A program made the translations under genes and the position numbers. From Pararobbsia alpina (GTDB lineage: Bacteria > Pseudomonadota > Gammaproteobacteria > Burkholderiales > Burkholderiaceae): DNA of 33,779 nucleotides. The stretch is taken from the NCBI RefSeq assembly GCF_902859895.1, contig NZ_CADIKM010000042.1, positions 1 to 33,779 on the forward strand, given 5' to 3'. The notes beneath the pieces are model-generated. The model did no database searches, was not told the DNA's origin, and saw only the letters and a list, made by a program, of their open reading frames with translations. Positions 16,718 through 23,627 of the stretch are shown in pieces; position 1 is the stretch's first letter, and each line of letters starts with the position of its first letter.

Positions 16718-17902
16718 TCAAGTTTCCCCTTTGACGTCGCTATCGCCGAACCGTTGACGATGCTGCTCAAGTTCGTTGCGGGTCCGCTCGAGCTCCCGGG
16801 CAATGAGCGACTCGTCGGGCAAGACCATCTGGTATTCGGCCGCGAGTATCTTGTTGGGGAGATTGTCCAACGCGTAGTGCGCCTCAGCCGCGCCTTTCTC
16901 CGCACACAGGATCAAGCCGACCGGCGGATTTTCACCGGGCTTGACCCAGTGCTCACGCGCGTAATTTAGATAGAGGTGCATCTGGCCAGCGTCGGCGTAG
17001 CTGAAGCGCCCCACCTTTAGATCGATGATCACGAGGCACCGCAACCTTCGGTGGAAAAAGACCAAGTCGACTCGGAACCAAGCGTCGTCGATGCGAAGGC
17101 GCCGTTGCCGGCCGACGAACGCGAAGTCGTCCCCGAGCTCGAGCAGGAAGTCTGTCAGGCGCTGGATCAGCGCCGCCTCGAGGTCCGATTCCGAGTACTC
17201 GTCCTTCAGATCGAGAAACTCCAACACGAACGGATCACGAATCGCCTCCTCTGGAGTGGGTGTCTCGCTCGGCTCGACGGCGCGAGCCTTTTTGAGGAGC
17301 GCCGCTTTGTTGCGCGACAGCGCGAGCCGCTCGTAGAGCTGGCTACCAATCTGACGATCGAGCTGCCGTACCGACCAACCTTCGCGCAGCGCCTCAGTTT
17401 CATAAAAGGTGCGGCCCTCTGCAGTCTTCACGGAGAGCAGACGCACATAGGCGGACCACGGCAACGCAAACCGAGCCGCCAGGTGCAAGTAGTGCGATGC
17501 TGCGAGCGCTGTGTCGCTGGGGCTTTGAGATAGCCGGGAATTTCCAGACGCCGTCTGGACAATGTCAGGGTCGGCCAATTTTCCAGACAGTGTCTGGAAA
17601 ATGCCTTCCTCGGGCCATGCTAGGTAGAACGCACGCATGTTGGCCAAGTTGGCTCGGCCGAACCCACGTCCGAAGCGGTGCGTCAGGTCATCAGCCAACT
17701 GTGCGATCAGCGCCTGACCGTACCCGGCGCGTGCTTGGCCCTCCTGCTCGCAGTTCACAATGCGCCGCCCAATCTCCCAGTACGCCGCCGTCATGATCGC
17801 ATTGACGTTGCGCACAGCCGCGCGGCGCGCGGATTCGATCACCTCGGCGACCGCGTGGCGAAGCACGTCGTACTCGGCAGGTACGATCTCCGAGTTCGTC
17901 AT
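16718..17902 (-). CDS. DUF1016 (YhcG-type) PD-(D/E)XK nuclease family protein
   Basis: A 394-residue protein. The N-terminal DUF1016_N region (about 20-190) has AAYWEIGRRIV, YGQALIAQLADDL, GFGRANLANMRAFYL and ALPWSAYVRLL. The C-terminal nuclease-like domain (about 222-380) has IRDPFVLEFLDL, RVDLVFFHRRL with Asp279 and CLVIIDLKVGRF with Asp294 and Lys296, matching a PD-(D/E)XK core. Members are often near restriction or other mobile functions; the biological role is poorly known. The start overlaps the stop codon of a 30-codon ORF (ATGA). Residues 102-108 and 115-121 (FQTLSGK, VQTASGN) are encoded by two palindromes and interrupt the region between AWPEEG and the LPWSAYV motif. Confidence 0.85.
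   Translation of the reverse strand: MTNSEIVPAEYDVLRHAVAEVIESARRAAVRNVNAIMTAAYWEIGRRIVNCEQEGQARAGYGQALIAQLADDLTHRFGRGFGRANLANMRAFYLAWPEEGIFQTLSGKLADPDIVQTASGNSRLSQSPSDTALAASHYLHLAARFALPWSAYVRLLSVKTAEGRTFYETEALREGWSVRQLDRQIGSQLYERLALSRNKAALLKKARAVEPSETPTPEEAIRDPFVLEFLDLKDEYSESDLEAALIQRLTDFLLELGDDFAFVGRQRRLRIDDAWFRVDLVFFHRRLRCLVIIDLKVGRFSYADAGQMHLYLNYAREHWVKPGENPPVGLILCAEKGAAEAHYALDNLPNKILAAEYQMVLPDESLIARELERTRNELEQHRQRFGDSDVKGET
17544..17602. repeat. Two palindromes inside the DUF1016-type coding sequence
   Basis: ATTTTCCAGACA-G-TGTCTGGAAAAT (17578-17602) is a perfect inverted repeat with a one-base centre. CCAGACG-C-CGTCTGG (17544-17558) is a shorter related one. They share TCCAGAC/GTCTGGA and encode the similar peptides FQTLSGK and VQTASGN in frame. 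Confidence 0.85.
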
Positions 17903-17991
17903 TGTTCGATCACCGCACTGACGAGATCCGCGATCGCAACGTCGCCGGCGCTGCTTGCGCCCACTTGGTAGACGACTTCCTGTTTGAACAT
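17899..17991 (-). CDS. 30-codon ORF coupled to the DUF1016-type gene
   Basis: An ATG at 17991 is preceded by AAGGGAG at about 6 bases, one of the best ribosome binding sites in the region. The frame runs 30 codons (MFKQEVVYQV to SAVIEQ) and stops in the ATGA overlap with the next gene. The peptide is mildly amphipathic with an alanine/valine-rich C-terminal helix. It may be a leader or small partner that couples translation to the nuclease gene. No family is recognised. It could also be a trimmed remnant of a longer upstream gene. Confidence 0.45.
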   Translation of the reverse strand: MFKQEVVYQVGASSAGDVAIADLVSAVIEQ

Positions 17992-18310
17992 ACTGCTCCC
18001 TTGATGCGGAACAAAACGAGCACGGTACCGCAACGCCTGCGGCAATGGCAAATCCCGACTACGCATGCGCAGGGCGACAGGCACCATCCGCCCCTCGGGC
18101 CTTGTATGCGTGGAGGTACCACCACTAACCGCGAAGATGGATTGGCGGTGAACTGACTCTTTTTATTCCGAGAAGGGACGTTCGCGGGTACAAGGTGGAA
18201 GTCTGCTTCTGGCCGAACCCGGTCCCACGACGAACTTCCGCAGGCGCCACGTTACTGCCCTTCAGTGAACTTCTCCAAGTGTCCCAACCTGCGAAAAACG
18301 GCTGTTCACT
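17992..18310. other. Intergenic stretch with repeat copy D
   Basis: About 320 bases between two minus-strand transcription units. It contains a diverged copy of the dispersed repeat at about 18201-18232 and presumably the promoter of the DUF1016-type operon. No gene is supported. Confidence 0.45.
18201..18232. repeat. Dispersed intergenic repeat, copy D (diverged)
   Basis: GCTTCTGGCCGAACCCGGTC and then CCACGACG resemble copies A-C in the block GCTT.TGGCCGAAC...GGTCCCA.GACGA. The palindrome arms are less well kept than in copies A and B. Confidence 0.4.
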
Positions 18311-18535
18311 CTATCGGTTACGCAGACGCCCAGCGCAACCTGAGGGACGTTTAGCTCTATCCCGCATAATCCCTATGTCGATCGTGCCAGCCGCATACCC
18401 GTTAAGGACGCCATCTATATAACCTTCGGCATATAGTGGATTAACTTCGATGGCTTTTAGCAGGTCGATGCCGGTTAGGGTGTGGCTATTTTCCGATAAA
18501 ACAAATCCAAGCAGAAAGAGAGCGACTCTATACAT
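18311..18535 (-). CDS. Small exported protein, Rap1a/Tai-like, with possibly frameshifted C-terminus
   Basis: A 74-residue frame starting MYRVALFLLGFVLS, a short hydrophobic signal-like start. LTGIDLLKAIEVNP, then AEGYIDGVLNGYAAG resembles the Rap1a/Tai-immunity fold pattern (GxDLL... GYI.GVLD). The last residues (RAKRPSGCAGRLRNR) are unlike the family. A +1 shift after the KRP codons would instead read QVALGVCVTDRVNSRFS, which looks more like the expected helix, so an indel near 18345 is possible. The ATG overlaps the end of the upstream gene by 8 bases, suggesting coupling. Family assignment is from pattern only. Confidence 0.4.
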   Translation of the reverse strand: MYRVALFLLGFVLSENSHTLTGIDLLKAIEVNPLYAEGYIDGVLNGYAAGTIDIGIMRDRAKRPSGCAGRLRNR

Positions 18536-19200
18536 ACGCGCAGTATTCCGTCGGTTGCTCGTCGATCTTGTTGTTCTCGAAGCGCAAAACGGGTTCGCCA
18601 ACCGCAACATAAAGGTAGGGACCTGTTCCGAGCGCTGGTTTGTCGGATACGACTTCACCGCGCCATCCACCATCGAGTTCACGGATATAGGCGGTCTGCC
18701 GATTTTGGCGCAGCTCTCGGACAACACCGCGAATGCCCGTTCGATTTAAATCCTCTTTGTCTTCTTGTATACCCACGCGACCTCCCGGCCAGAAGCGTTG
18801 GAACGAAGAGATGGTATCTTGCCTTCGCTGCTTGTCGATAGCTTTTTTGCTCAGTGGTCGGGTGCGACAGTGGCACCGTAGGTTTCGTCCAGCATGCCCC
18901 ATCAGCACGGCAGCTTTCCATTGCCCACCAGCTCCCGTCCTTTCTTAACGAAACGATGTGCCGGTTTGATTCCTCGCCTCTATCGAGACGTTCGATAACC
19001 GCTGTTGGACAGCGCCAATCATCTTGGCCGACCTTCATTATTGAATCGGTCATTCGGTCGTGCAGCCCGAACGGCGGTTCATGCCGGATTGAGAAGTTCA
19101 CGCCGGATTGGAATTGACGAAGCGTCGTTTCGTATTGAACTTCCGTAGACGACCCGGAACGTCCTTCGACCTTCTCGATAAGAGACGTTCCACTCGGCAC
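18528..19200 (-). pseudogene. Unknown gene interrupted by a frameshift at an A6 run
   Basis: Two frames together look like one protein. The first begins at a GTG (19200) with SGTSLIEKVEGRSGSS and runs through WWAMESCRADGACWTKP to HPTTEQK. The second continues with AIDKQRRQDTISSFQRFW and ends EQPTEYCAYV at 18528. They meet at six consecutive A residues on the minus strand (plus 18844-18849); removing one A restores a single frame of about 220 codons. This could be a mutation, a sequencing error or phase-variable slippage. The stop codon at about 19234 limits an upstream extension, though CQWLSKTG just before the GTG looks coding, so the N-terminus may also be damaged. No family is recognised. 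It lies between the SEFIR gene and the Rap1a-like gene on one strand. Confidence 0.5.
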
Positions 19201-19272
19201 ACCCGTTTTGGATAACCATTGGCAATAGCCGGGTCAGTCGAGATTTATTAAACCCCGCGGAAACGCCATAAC

Positions 19273-20301
19273 TTACATCAATCGGACGTCGACCACCTCG
19301 GTGCGATTCGGCAGTGATCGATTCCTATAGCTCATTATCACGGTGACAGGAACAGAAACAGGCATGGAATAACTTTCGAATGGCATTACACCGAGAGTAA
19401 CAGTCATCCCTGAAAATCCGCCCGGGTCGCGTAGAAGTGCACAAGTATTCTCATTGCAATAGCCTATGAAAGCGACTACTCCATCAGCACGCCTGTGGAT
19501 CTCAAGTTGTACAGTTCCACCCGGTGTTCTGGACAAAGTAATTTTGTCTGGTCCAGTTCCCCCAACCACACCACGATCAGAAGTATTGAGTATCCAGGGT
19601 ACCGTGAATCCGAATACGGCCGTATCGAATTCAAAGACAGGTCTGTCGTTGTCAATCTCATTAATCTGAACAACTTCACTCCCGGCGCGAAGCTCTTCAA
19701 TATCGGCGCCAACGAGAACCGATACTGTTCGTGCTTGTGCGGCCGCGCGGCGCTCGAAGAACGGTGGGTCATAGGCCGGATCGGTATTGCCGAAGAGCGC
19801 GGCAAGTTCGCGCTTGGGCCAACCTATCTGGGGCTTTGTTTCCTCTCGGAAAAGAGTAGATACAATTCGTTCCAAGTTCACATTGTATTGACTATCGTTT
19901 CTAAAATCGACGTACAGCGCAGGCATAAGGTACGTTGGGATTGCAGAAGCGCTATCGCCGACCCTAAGAATCGGAATGAACTTGTCTGTTAGAAGATTAT
20001 TGCCGAGAATTGATGCTGCGATGCGAGTTTCATAGCCGCCCCCTCCTTCGCGATTATTAGCTTTAGCTTTGTATCGTGGCGAACAAATGGCAAGGATAAA
20101 TTCGTTTTCTGCGACACCTTTCTCCATGAAATGAAAAAGATCTTGCCCAAGTTTTAGATCGAATTGATCGATCTTTACCTCTACCCCTTGAAAGAGGAGG
20201 TCGGAAGCAAACCGACGAACCCAACTTTGATGCGATTCATCTTCGTGTGTGTAGGAAATGAACGCTGTGGGCGGCTTACGGTAAATTTCAGAAGTAGTCA
20301 T
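19273..20301 (-). CDS. SEFIR/TIR-domain protein with unknown C-terminal domain
   Basis: A 342-residue protein. The N-terminal 155 residues form a SEFIR-type TIR-like domain: AFISYTHEDE (13-22), VEVKIDQFDLKLGQDL (40-55), FMEKGVAENEFILAICSPRY (58-77) and GGGGYETRI (86-94). Glu91 sits where TIR/SEFIR enzymes place the catalytic glutamate of the NAD-cleaving site. Residues about 195-342 are beta-rich (repeated hydrophobic-polar strands such as GTVQLEIHRRADGVVAFIG) and match nothing I know, so they may be a sensor or ligand-binding part. GGAGAG at 6 bases supports the ATG. Bacterial proteins with this N-terminal domain are often anti-phage NADases. Its partner genes here appear decayed. The C-terminus being a sensor is inference. 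Confidence 0.8.
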   Translation of the reverse strand: MTTSEIYRKPPTAFISYTHEDESHQSWVRRFASDLLFQGVEVKIDQFDLKLGQDLFHFMEKGVAENEFILAICSPRYKAKANNREGGGGYETRIAASILGNNLLTDKFIPILRVGDSASAIPTYLMPALYVDFRNDSQYNVNLERIVSTLFREETKPQIGWPKRELAALFGNTDPAYDPPFFERRAAAQARTVSVLVGADIEELRAGSEVVQINEIDNDRPVFEFDTAVFGFTVPWILNTSDRGVVGGTGPDKITLSRTPGGTVQLEIHRRADGVVAFIGYCNENTCALLRDPGGFSGMTVTLGVMPFESYSMPVSVPVTVIMSYRNRSLPNRTEVVDVRLM

Positions 20302-20400
20302 ATCTGCTCTCCAACTGGCCAGGGCGGCGAAACGGAGAATCGCACCGTACCCAGTAACGATAACCCTTCAACGGAGAAACGGCCGAATTCTGGACAAAGG

Positions 20401-20459
20401 CCGCTTGTGGCCGAACTGGGACGAATCGCGACCGGCTCAGTCCGACCCAAAGCGGACTT
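20401..20459. repeat. Dispersed intergenic repeat, copy C
   Basis: CCGCTTGTGGCCGAACTGGG, then ACGAATCGCGACCGGCTCAG and TCCGACCCAAAGCGGACTTC. It shares ACCGGCTCAG with copy A and TGGCCGAAC with copy D. GTCCG..CGGAC-type ends (CCGCTT/AAGCGG) flank it. It lies directly after the LysR stop codon. Confidence 0.55.
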
Positions 20460-20462
20460 CTC

Positions 20463-21401
20463 TCAACGTCGGATGCTTTGCCTAGAACCCCACTGCTTCC
20501 TGCGTGCTCGGCCGCTTCCCTTGAGGTGATCGATCAGCCAACGGCCCGCCGGACCCGGAGGCGCGTCGGTGCGGTACACCGCGCGCATCGGCATCAATGG
20601 CTTCAGATTGGTCGGTAGTTCGATTCGAATAACGCGGAGTTTGCCGCTCGCGATGTCGTCCTCAACCATGAAACGCGGCATGTTGCCGAAGCCGAAACCG
20701 GCGCGAATAAAGGCGTGCCGGGCACCCATGTCGGCAAGGCCCCATGCGTTTTTCGAGAACACGCCGTAGCTCTGGCCTTTGGACAACGTCGATCGATCGG
20801 TCAGCACGAGTTGCACATGCCGCTGCAGTTCGGATTGAGGAATGACGCCTTTGTATGAGGCCAGCGGATGCGTCGGTGCCGCAACCGTGACCAGCGGCAC
20901 GTCGAGCAAGAACTCACTGTCCATGGCTTCGGGCAGCACGGGCAACGAACCGACAATGCCGATCTGGCAGGTCCCCTGCAGCACCGGCTCAATGACCGCA
21001 CCGAGCACTTCAACGAACAGGCGCAGCGGTGTGTGCGGAAACGTGTCACGAAACTTGGCAACCGCTTCGATCAATTCACTCATCGGATACATCACATCGA
21101 TCGAGAGTGAGAGTTCCGGTTCAAGCCCTTCGCGCAAGGTCTTTGCCCGGGCTTTGAAACCGTCCATCTGATCGGCGACAGCGCGTGCGTTCTGCAGCAA
21201 AGCGCGCCCGTCCTCGGTGAGCGTCGGAGAGCGCGTGCGGCGATCAAACAAGGGCACGCCGAGCTGCCCTTCGAGATTCGCCAACGTCTGGCTGACGACG
21301 GACTGCGCCCGCCGAAGCTTGCGACCCGCTGCTGAAAAGCTGCCTTGCTCGGCGGCGGCAATAAAGGTGCGAAGCTGATCCAGGGTCACACCGTCGAGCA
21401 C
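20463..21401 (-). CDS. LysR-family transcriptional regulator
   Basis: A 312-residue protein. The N-terminal winged helix-turn-helix covers residues about 4-63 (LDQLRTFIAAAEQGSFSAAG, then AQSVVSQTLANLEGQLGVPL, then LFDRRTR). The substrate-binding domain covers about 90-300. It starts at a GTG with TGGAGA about 8 bases before it. It is divergent from the NmrA-type gene across 107 bases that contain a strong inverted repeat, the normal layout for a LysR regulator that controls its divergent neighbour and itself. The C-terminal tail (RARRKQWGSRQ) is unusually basic and ends at a repeat copy. The inducer is unknown. Confidence 0.88.
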   Translation of the reverse strand: MLDGVTLDQLRTFIAAAEQGSFSAAGRKLRRAQSVVSQTLANLEGQLGVPLFDRRTRSPTLTEDGRALLQNARAVADQMDGFKARAKTLREGLEPELSLSIDVMYPMSELIEAVAKFRDTFPHTPLRLFVEVLGAVIEPVLQGTCQIGIVGSLPVLPEAMDSEFLLDVPLVTVAAPTHPLASYKGVIPQSELQRHVQLVLTDRSTLSKGQSYGVFSKNAWGLADMGARHAFIRAGFGFGNMPRFMVEDDIASGKLRVIRIELPTNLKPLMPMRAVYRTDAPPGPAGRWLIDHLKGSGRARRKQWGSRQSIRR

Positions 21402-21432
21402 GATCTATCTCCAAACACGATGATTTGCATCG

Positions 21433-21476
21433 AACAATATAGGCTTCCAAGACGATCTCCGGAAGCCTATGTTGTT
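21433..21476. promoter_or_regulatory. LysR operator between divergent genes
   Basis: AACAATATAGGCTTCC (21433-21448) and GGAAGCCTATGTTGTT (21461-21476) form an inverted repeat of 16-base arms with one mismatch and a 12-base spacer. It lies between the LysR start (21401) and the NmrA-type start (21509). This is the likely binding site for the LysR regulator. Confidence 0.7.
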
Positions 21477-21508
21477 CTCCACTGACAACCACTCACTGGA
21501 GAACAGCC

Positions 21509-22414
21509 GTGTCGAACACCCAGAAGCTCATCGCCGTCGTCGGCGCAACCGGTCAGCAAGGGGGCGCCGTCGTGCGCGCGCTGCAGGCCAGCGGTCAATT
21601 CAAGGTACGCGCGTTGACGCGCAATCCGGCCAAGCATTCGAAGATGGCCGACGAAGTCGTTGCTGCGGATCTCAATCGCCCGGAAACGCTGAGGGCCGCG
21701 TTTGCCGGAGCACACGGAGTTTTCGTGGTGACCAACGCCTGGGAAGCGGGTCAAGACGAATCCAAGCAGGCACTCGCCGCTGTCAACGCGGCGAAAGACG
21801 CCGGCGTGCGGCACTTCATCTGGTCGACGCTTCCGAACGTGGAGACGATCAGCGGCGGCACGATCGATGTCCCGCATTTCACGGATAAGGCGAAAGTCGA
21901 ACGCATCGTGAGGGAAGCCGGCTTTTCGTACCACACGTTCGTGATCGCGCCGTTTTATTACCAAAATCTGCTCGGCGCAATGGCTCCGCAGAAGCAGGCG
22001 GACGGTACTGCGGGTTGGGCGCTGCCGCTTGATCCCGAGCGACGCGTCATTCACATGGGCGACATCGCTGAAATCGGCCGCATCGTGGTCGGTGCATTCA
22101 CGCAACTGGAGCTTGCCGGACACGGTGAGCATTTGCCGCTGGTCGGCGATTTCTTGAGCTTCAACGAGGTCATCGCCACCCTGAATCGACAGGGCCACAA
22201 ATTCTCGTTCAAGCAAGTCCCGCGTGAAGTTTTTGCGGCCTGGTTCCCCGGTGCCGCAGACATCGCGGCGATGCTCGCCTACTTCGAAGCGCATACGTAT
22301 CTCGGCTCGAATTCGCGTGACGCGATCGCGCTGGCCAACAAAGTCGCCGGCCAGCAGCCGACGAATTTTGCCGCGTGGGCCAAGGCGAACTTTGCGATTC
22401 CGACTGCCGCCTGA
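21509..22414 (+). CDS. NmrA-family NAD(P)-binding protein
   Basis: A 301-residue Rossmann-fold protein. Residues about 7-20 (LIAVVGATGQQGGAVVRAL) carry the GxxGxxG-type nucleotide-binding loop of the atypical short-chain dehydrogenase/NmrA group. ALTRNP follows at the second strand, and HFIWSTLPNV and PFYYQN are typical later elements. Members bind NAD(P) and act as redox sensors or oxidoreductases; the catalytic Tyr-x3-Lys of true dehydrogenases is not evident. The start is a GTG with GGAG 10 bases upstream. It heads a plus-strand unit with the AhpD-like gene and a pirin remnant, under the divergent LysR regulator. Confidence 0.88.
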   Translation: MSNTQKLIAVVGATGQQGGAVVRALQASGQFKVRALTRNPAKHSKMADEVVAADLNRPETLRAAFAGAHGVFVVTNAWEAGQDESKQALAAVNAAKDAGVRHFIWSTLPNVETISGGTIDVPHFTDKAKVERIVREAGFSYHTFVIAPFYYQNLLGAMAPQKQADGTAGWALPLDPERRVIHMGDIAEIGRIVVGAFTQLELAGHGEHLPLVGDFLSFNEVIATLNRQGHKFSFKQVPREVFAAWFPGAADIAAMLAYFEAHTYLGSNSRDAIALANKVAGQQPTNFAAWAKANFAIPTAA

Positions 22415-22500
22415 AAACACGAGGACCGCACGATCTGGTTTCCGCCATCGCTGCTTGACCTGTTCGAAGTGCACTCATCAAACCACGAGAGCTAATACCC

Positions 22501-23031
22501 ATGAGCCGATTCCCTACCCACGCGGTCGAGGACGCACCCGAGGCGTCGCGCCCGCTTCTGCAAAAGATTGCCCAGTCTTCGCCTACGGGACGTATCCTGA
22601 ACGCGCATGCCCAGATGGCACATTCTCCGGCCGTGCTGGCGGCGTACACATCGCTGCGCGCCGTGACCGCCGAGCACGGCACCTTAGATCCAAAGGTGAG
22701 TTGGGCACTCAATCTCGCAACTGCGGCAACGGTCGGCAACGATTACATGATTGGTATAGCCAGTCGATTCGCGCGCATGAACGGGTGGACCGAAGCACAG
22801 ATCGCCGCTTTGCGGACAGGCACAACGACGGGCGACACCAAGATCGACGCGCTGACCCGCGTAGTCAAGGAAGCGGCTGACAATTCGGGAAACGTCACCG
22901 ATGTCGCGTGGAAGGTCGCTCAACAAGACGGCTGGAGCGATGCCCAGCTAGCGGAGGCGTTCGCATACCTGGGGCTAACAGTGTTCACAAGTTACTTCCT
23001 CAATTACGCGCAAACGGACCTGGACGTCTGA
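22501..23031 (+). CDS. AhpD-like (carboxymuconolactone decarboxylase fold) protein without CxxC
   Basis: A 176-residue all-helical protein resembling the CMD/AhpD family: SPAVLAAYTSLRAV (43-56), WALNLATAATVGNDYMIGIA (63-82) and WSDAQLAEAFAYLGL. In peroxidase-active AhpD the second helix carries CxxC followed by a histidine. Here that place reads VGNDYMIGIASRF, with no cysteine at all, so thiol-based peroxide reduction is excluded by the sequence. A non-redox role of the fold is more likely. GAGAG lies 11 bases before the ATG. The gene follows the NmrA-type gene by 86 bases. Confidence 0.82.
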   Translation: MSRFPTHAVEDAPEASRPLLQKIAQSSPTGRILNAHAQMAHSPAVLAAYTSLRAVTAEHGTLDPKVSWALNLATAATVGNDYMIGIASRFARMNGWTEAQIAALRTGTTTGDTKIDALTRVVKEAADNSGNVTDVAWKVAQQDGWSDAQLAEAFAYLGLTVFTSYFLNYAQTDLDV

Positions 23032-23082
23032 GCGCATCACGTGGCTTCCGAACAGGAAATTTCAACGTCCAGAGAGCGCCCC

Positions 23083-23291
23083 ATGAATGTCGTCGTCCAA
23101 ACTCCCTCACCTCCGTCGTCCGTGCACGCCGCAACATCATTTTCCGTGCGCGCGGCCACACGCATGGGCTGATCACCCGTGTCATCAACGCCTCCAACGT
23201 CGACCAGATAACTAGGCCCTTCGTATTTCTCGATCGATCGGCCACGAAGGATCGATGGAAGCACATTGAAGGTGGCGCAGAACGTCAGTAG
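23083..23291 (+). pseudogene. Pirin-family N-terminal remnant
   Basis: The ATG at 23083 opens a short frame (MNVVVQTPSPP). The pirin-like sequence continues in another frame with RARRNIIFRARGHTHGLITR (about 23123-23182), then VINASNVDQITRPFVFLD. This matches the start of pirin proteins (GHTHGPITR, then KPFVFLDYF). After about 23250 the homology stops and the frame ends at 23291. So there is a frameshift near the start and loss of at least three quarters of the protein, including the metal-binding histidines. Pirin genes commonly sit beside LysR/NmrA genes, which supports the identification. Confidence 0.6.
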
Positions 23292-23627
23292 CTTCGTGAC
23301 TCTAAGCTACCAGCCGCTGTCGCACGAATGTCCGCTCCTGGGACCGAACTCGGTCCCATGGCGATCGTCTCAGCTCGAAATTCACCGCTCGTGCTCTATG
23401 ACAGTGCCGTGAATTTATCGTGACACTCTTAAAGTAGCTTGCTTACAGCACGTTCTGATCTATGAATCGAGAAGAAGGGCCGCGGTCGATCCTATCGCGC
23501 CATTCGAACCGGGTCACAAGTGAAGTATTTAGACCTACAGAGGGAATATTTGGAGGACAACAGTCGTTTAACCTCTAACGCCAACACGGGGAGCAATTTC
23601 TCACCAGTCAGACTGAGGAGGGTAGTC
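23292..23627. other. Intergenic region with repeat copy B
   Basis: Contains the best-preserved copy of the dispersed repeat at about 23331-23377 and the presumed promoter of the TIGR03118-type gene. A longer in-frame extension of that gene to 23520 exists but lacks a good ribosome binding site. Confidence 0.5.
23331..23377. repeat. Dispersed intergenic repeat, copy B
   Basis: TGGGACCGA-AC-TCGGTCCCA (23339-23358) is a perfect 9-bp stem with a 2-base loop, followed by TGGCGATCGTCTCAGCTCGA, closely matching copy A near 16543. Confidence 0.7.
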
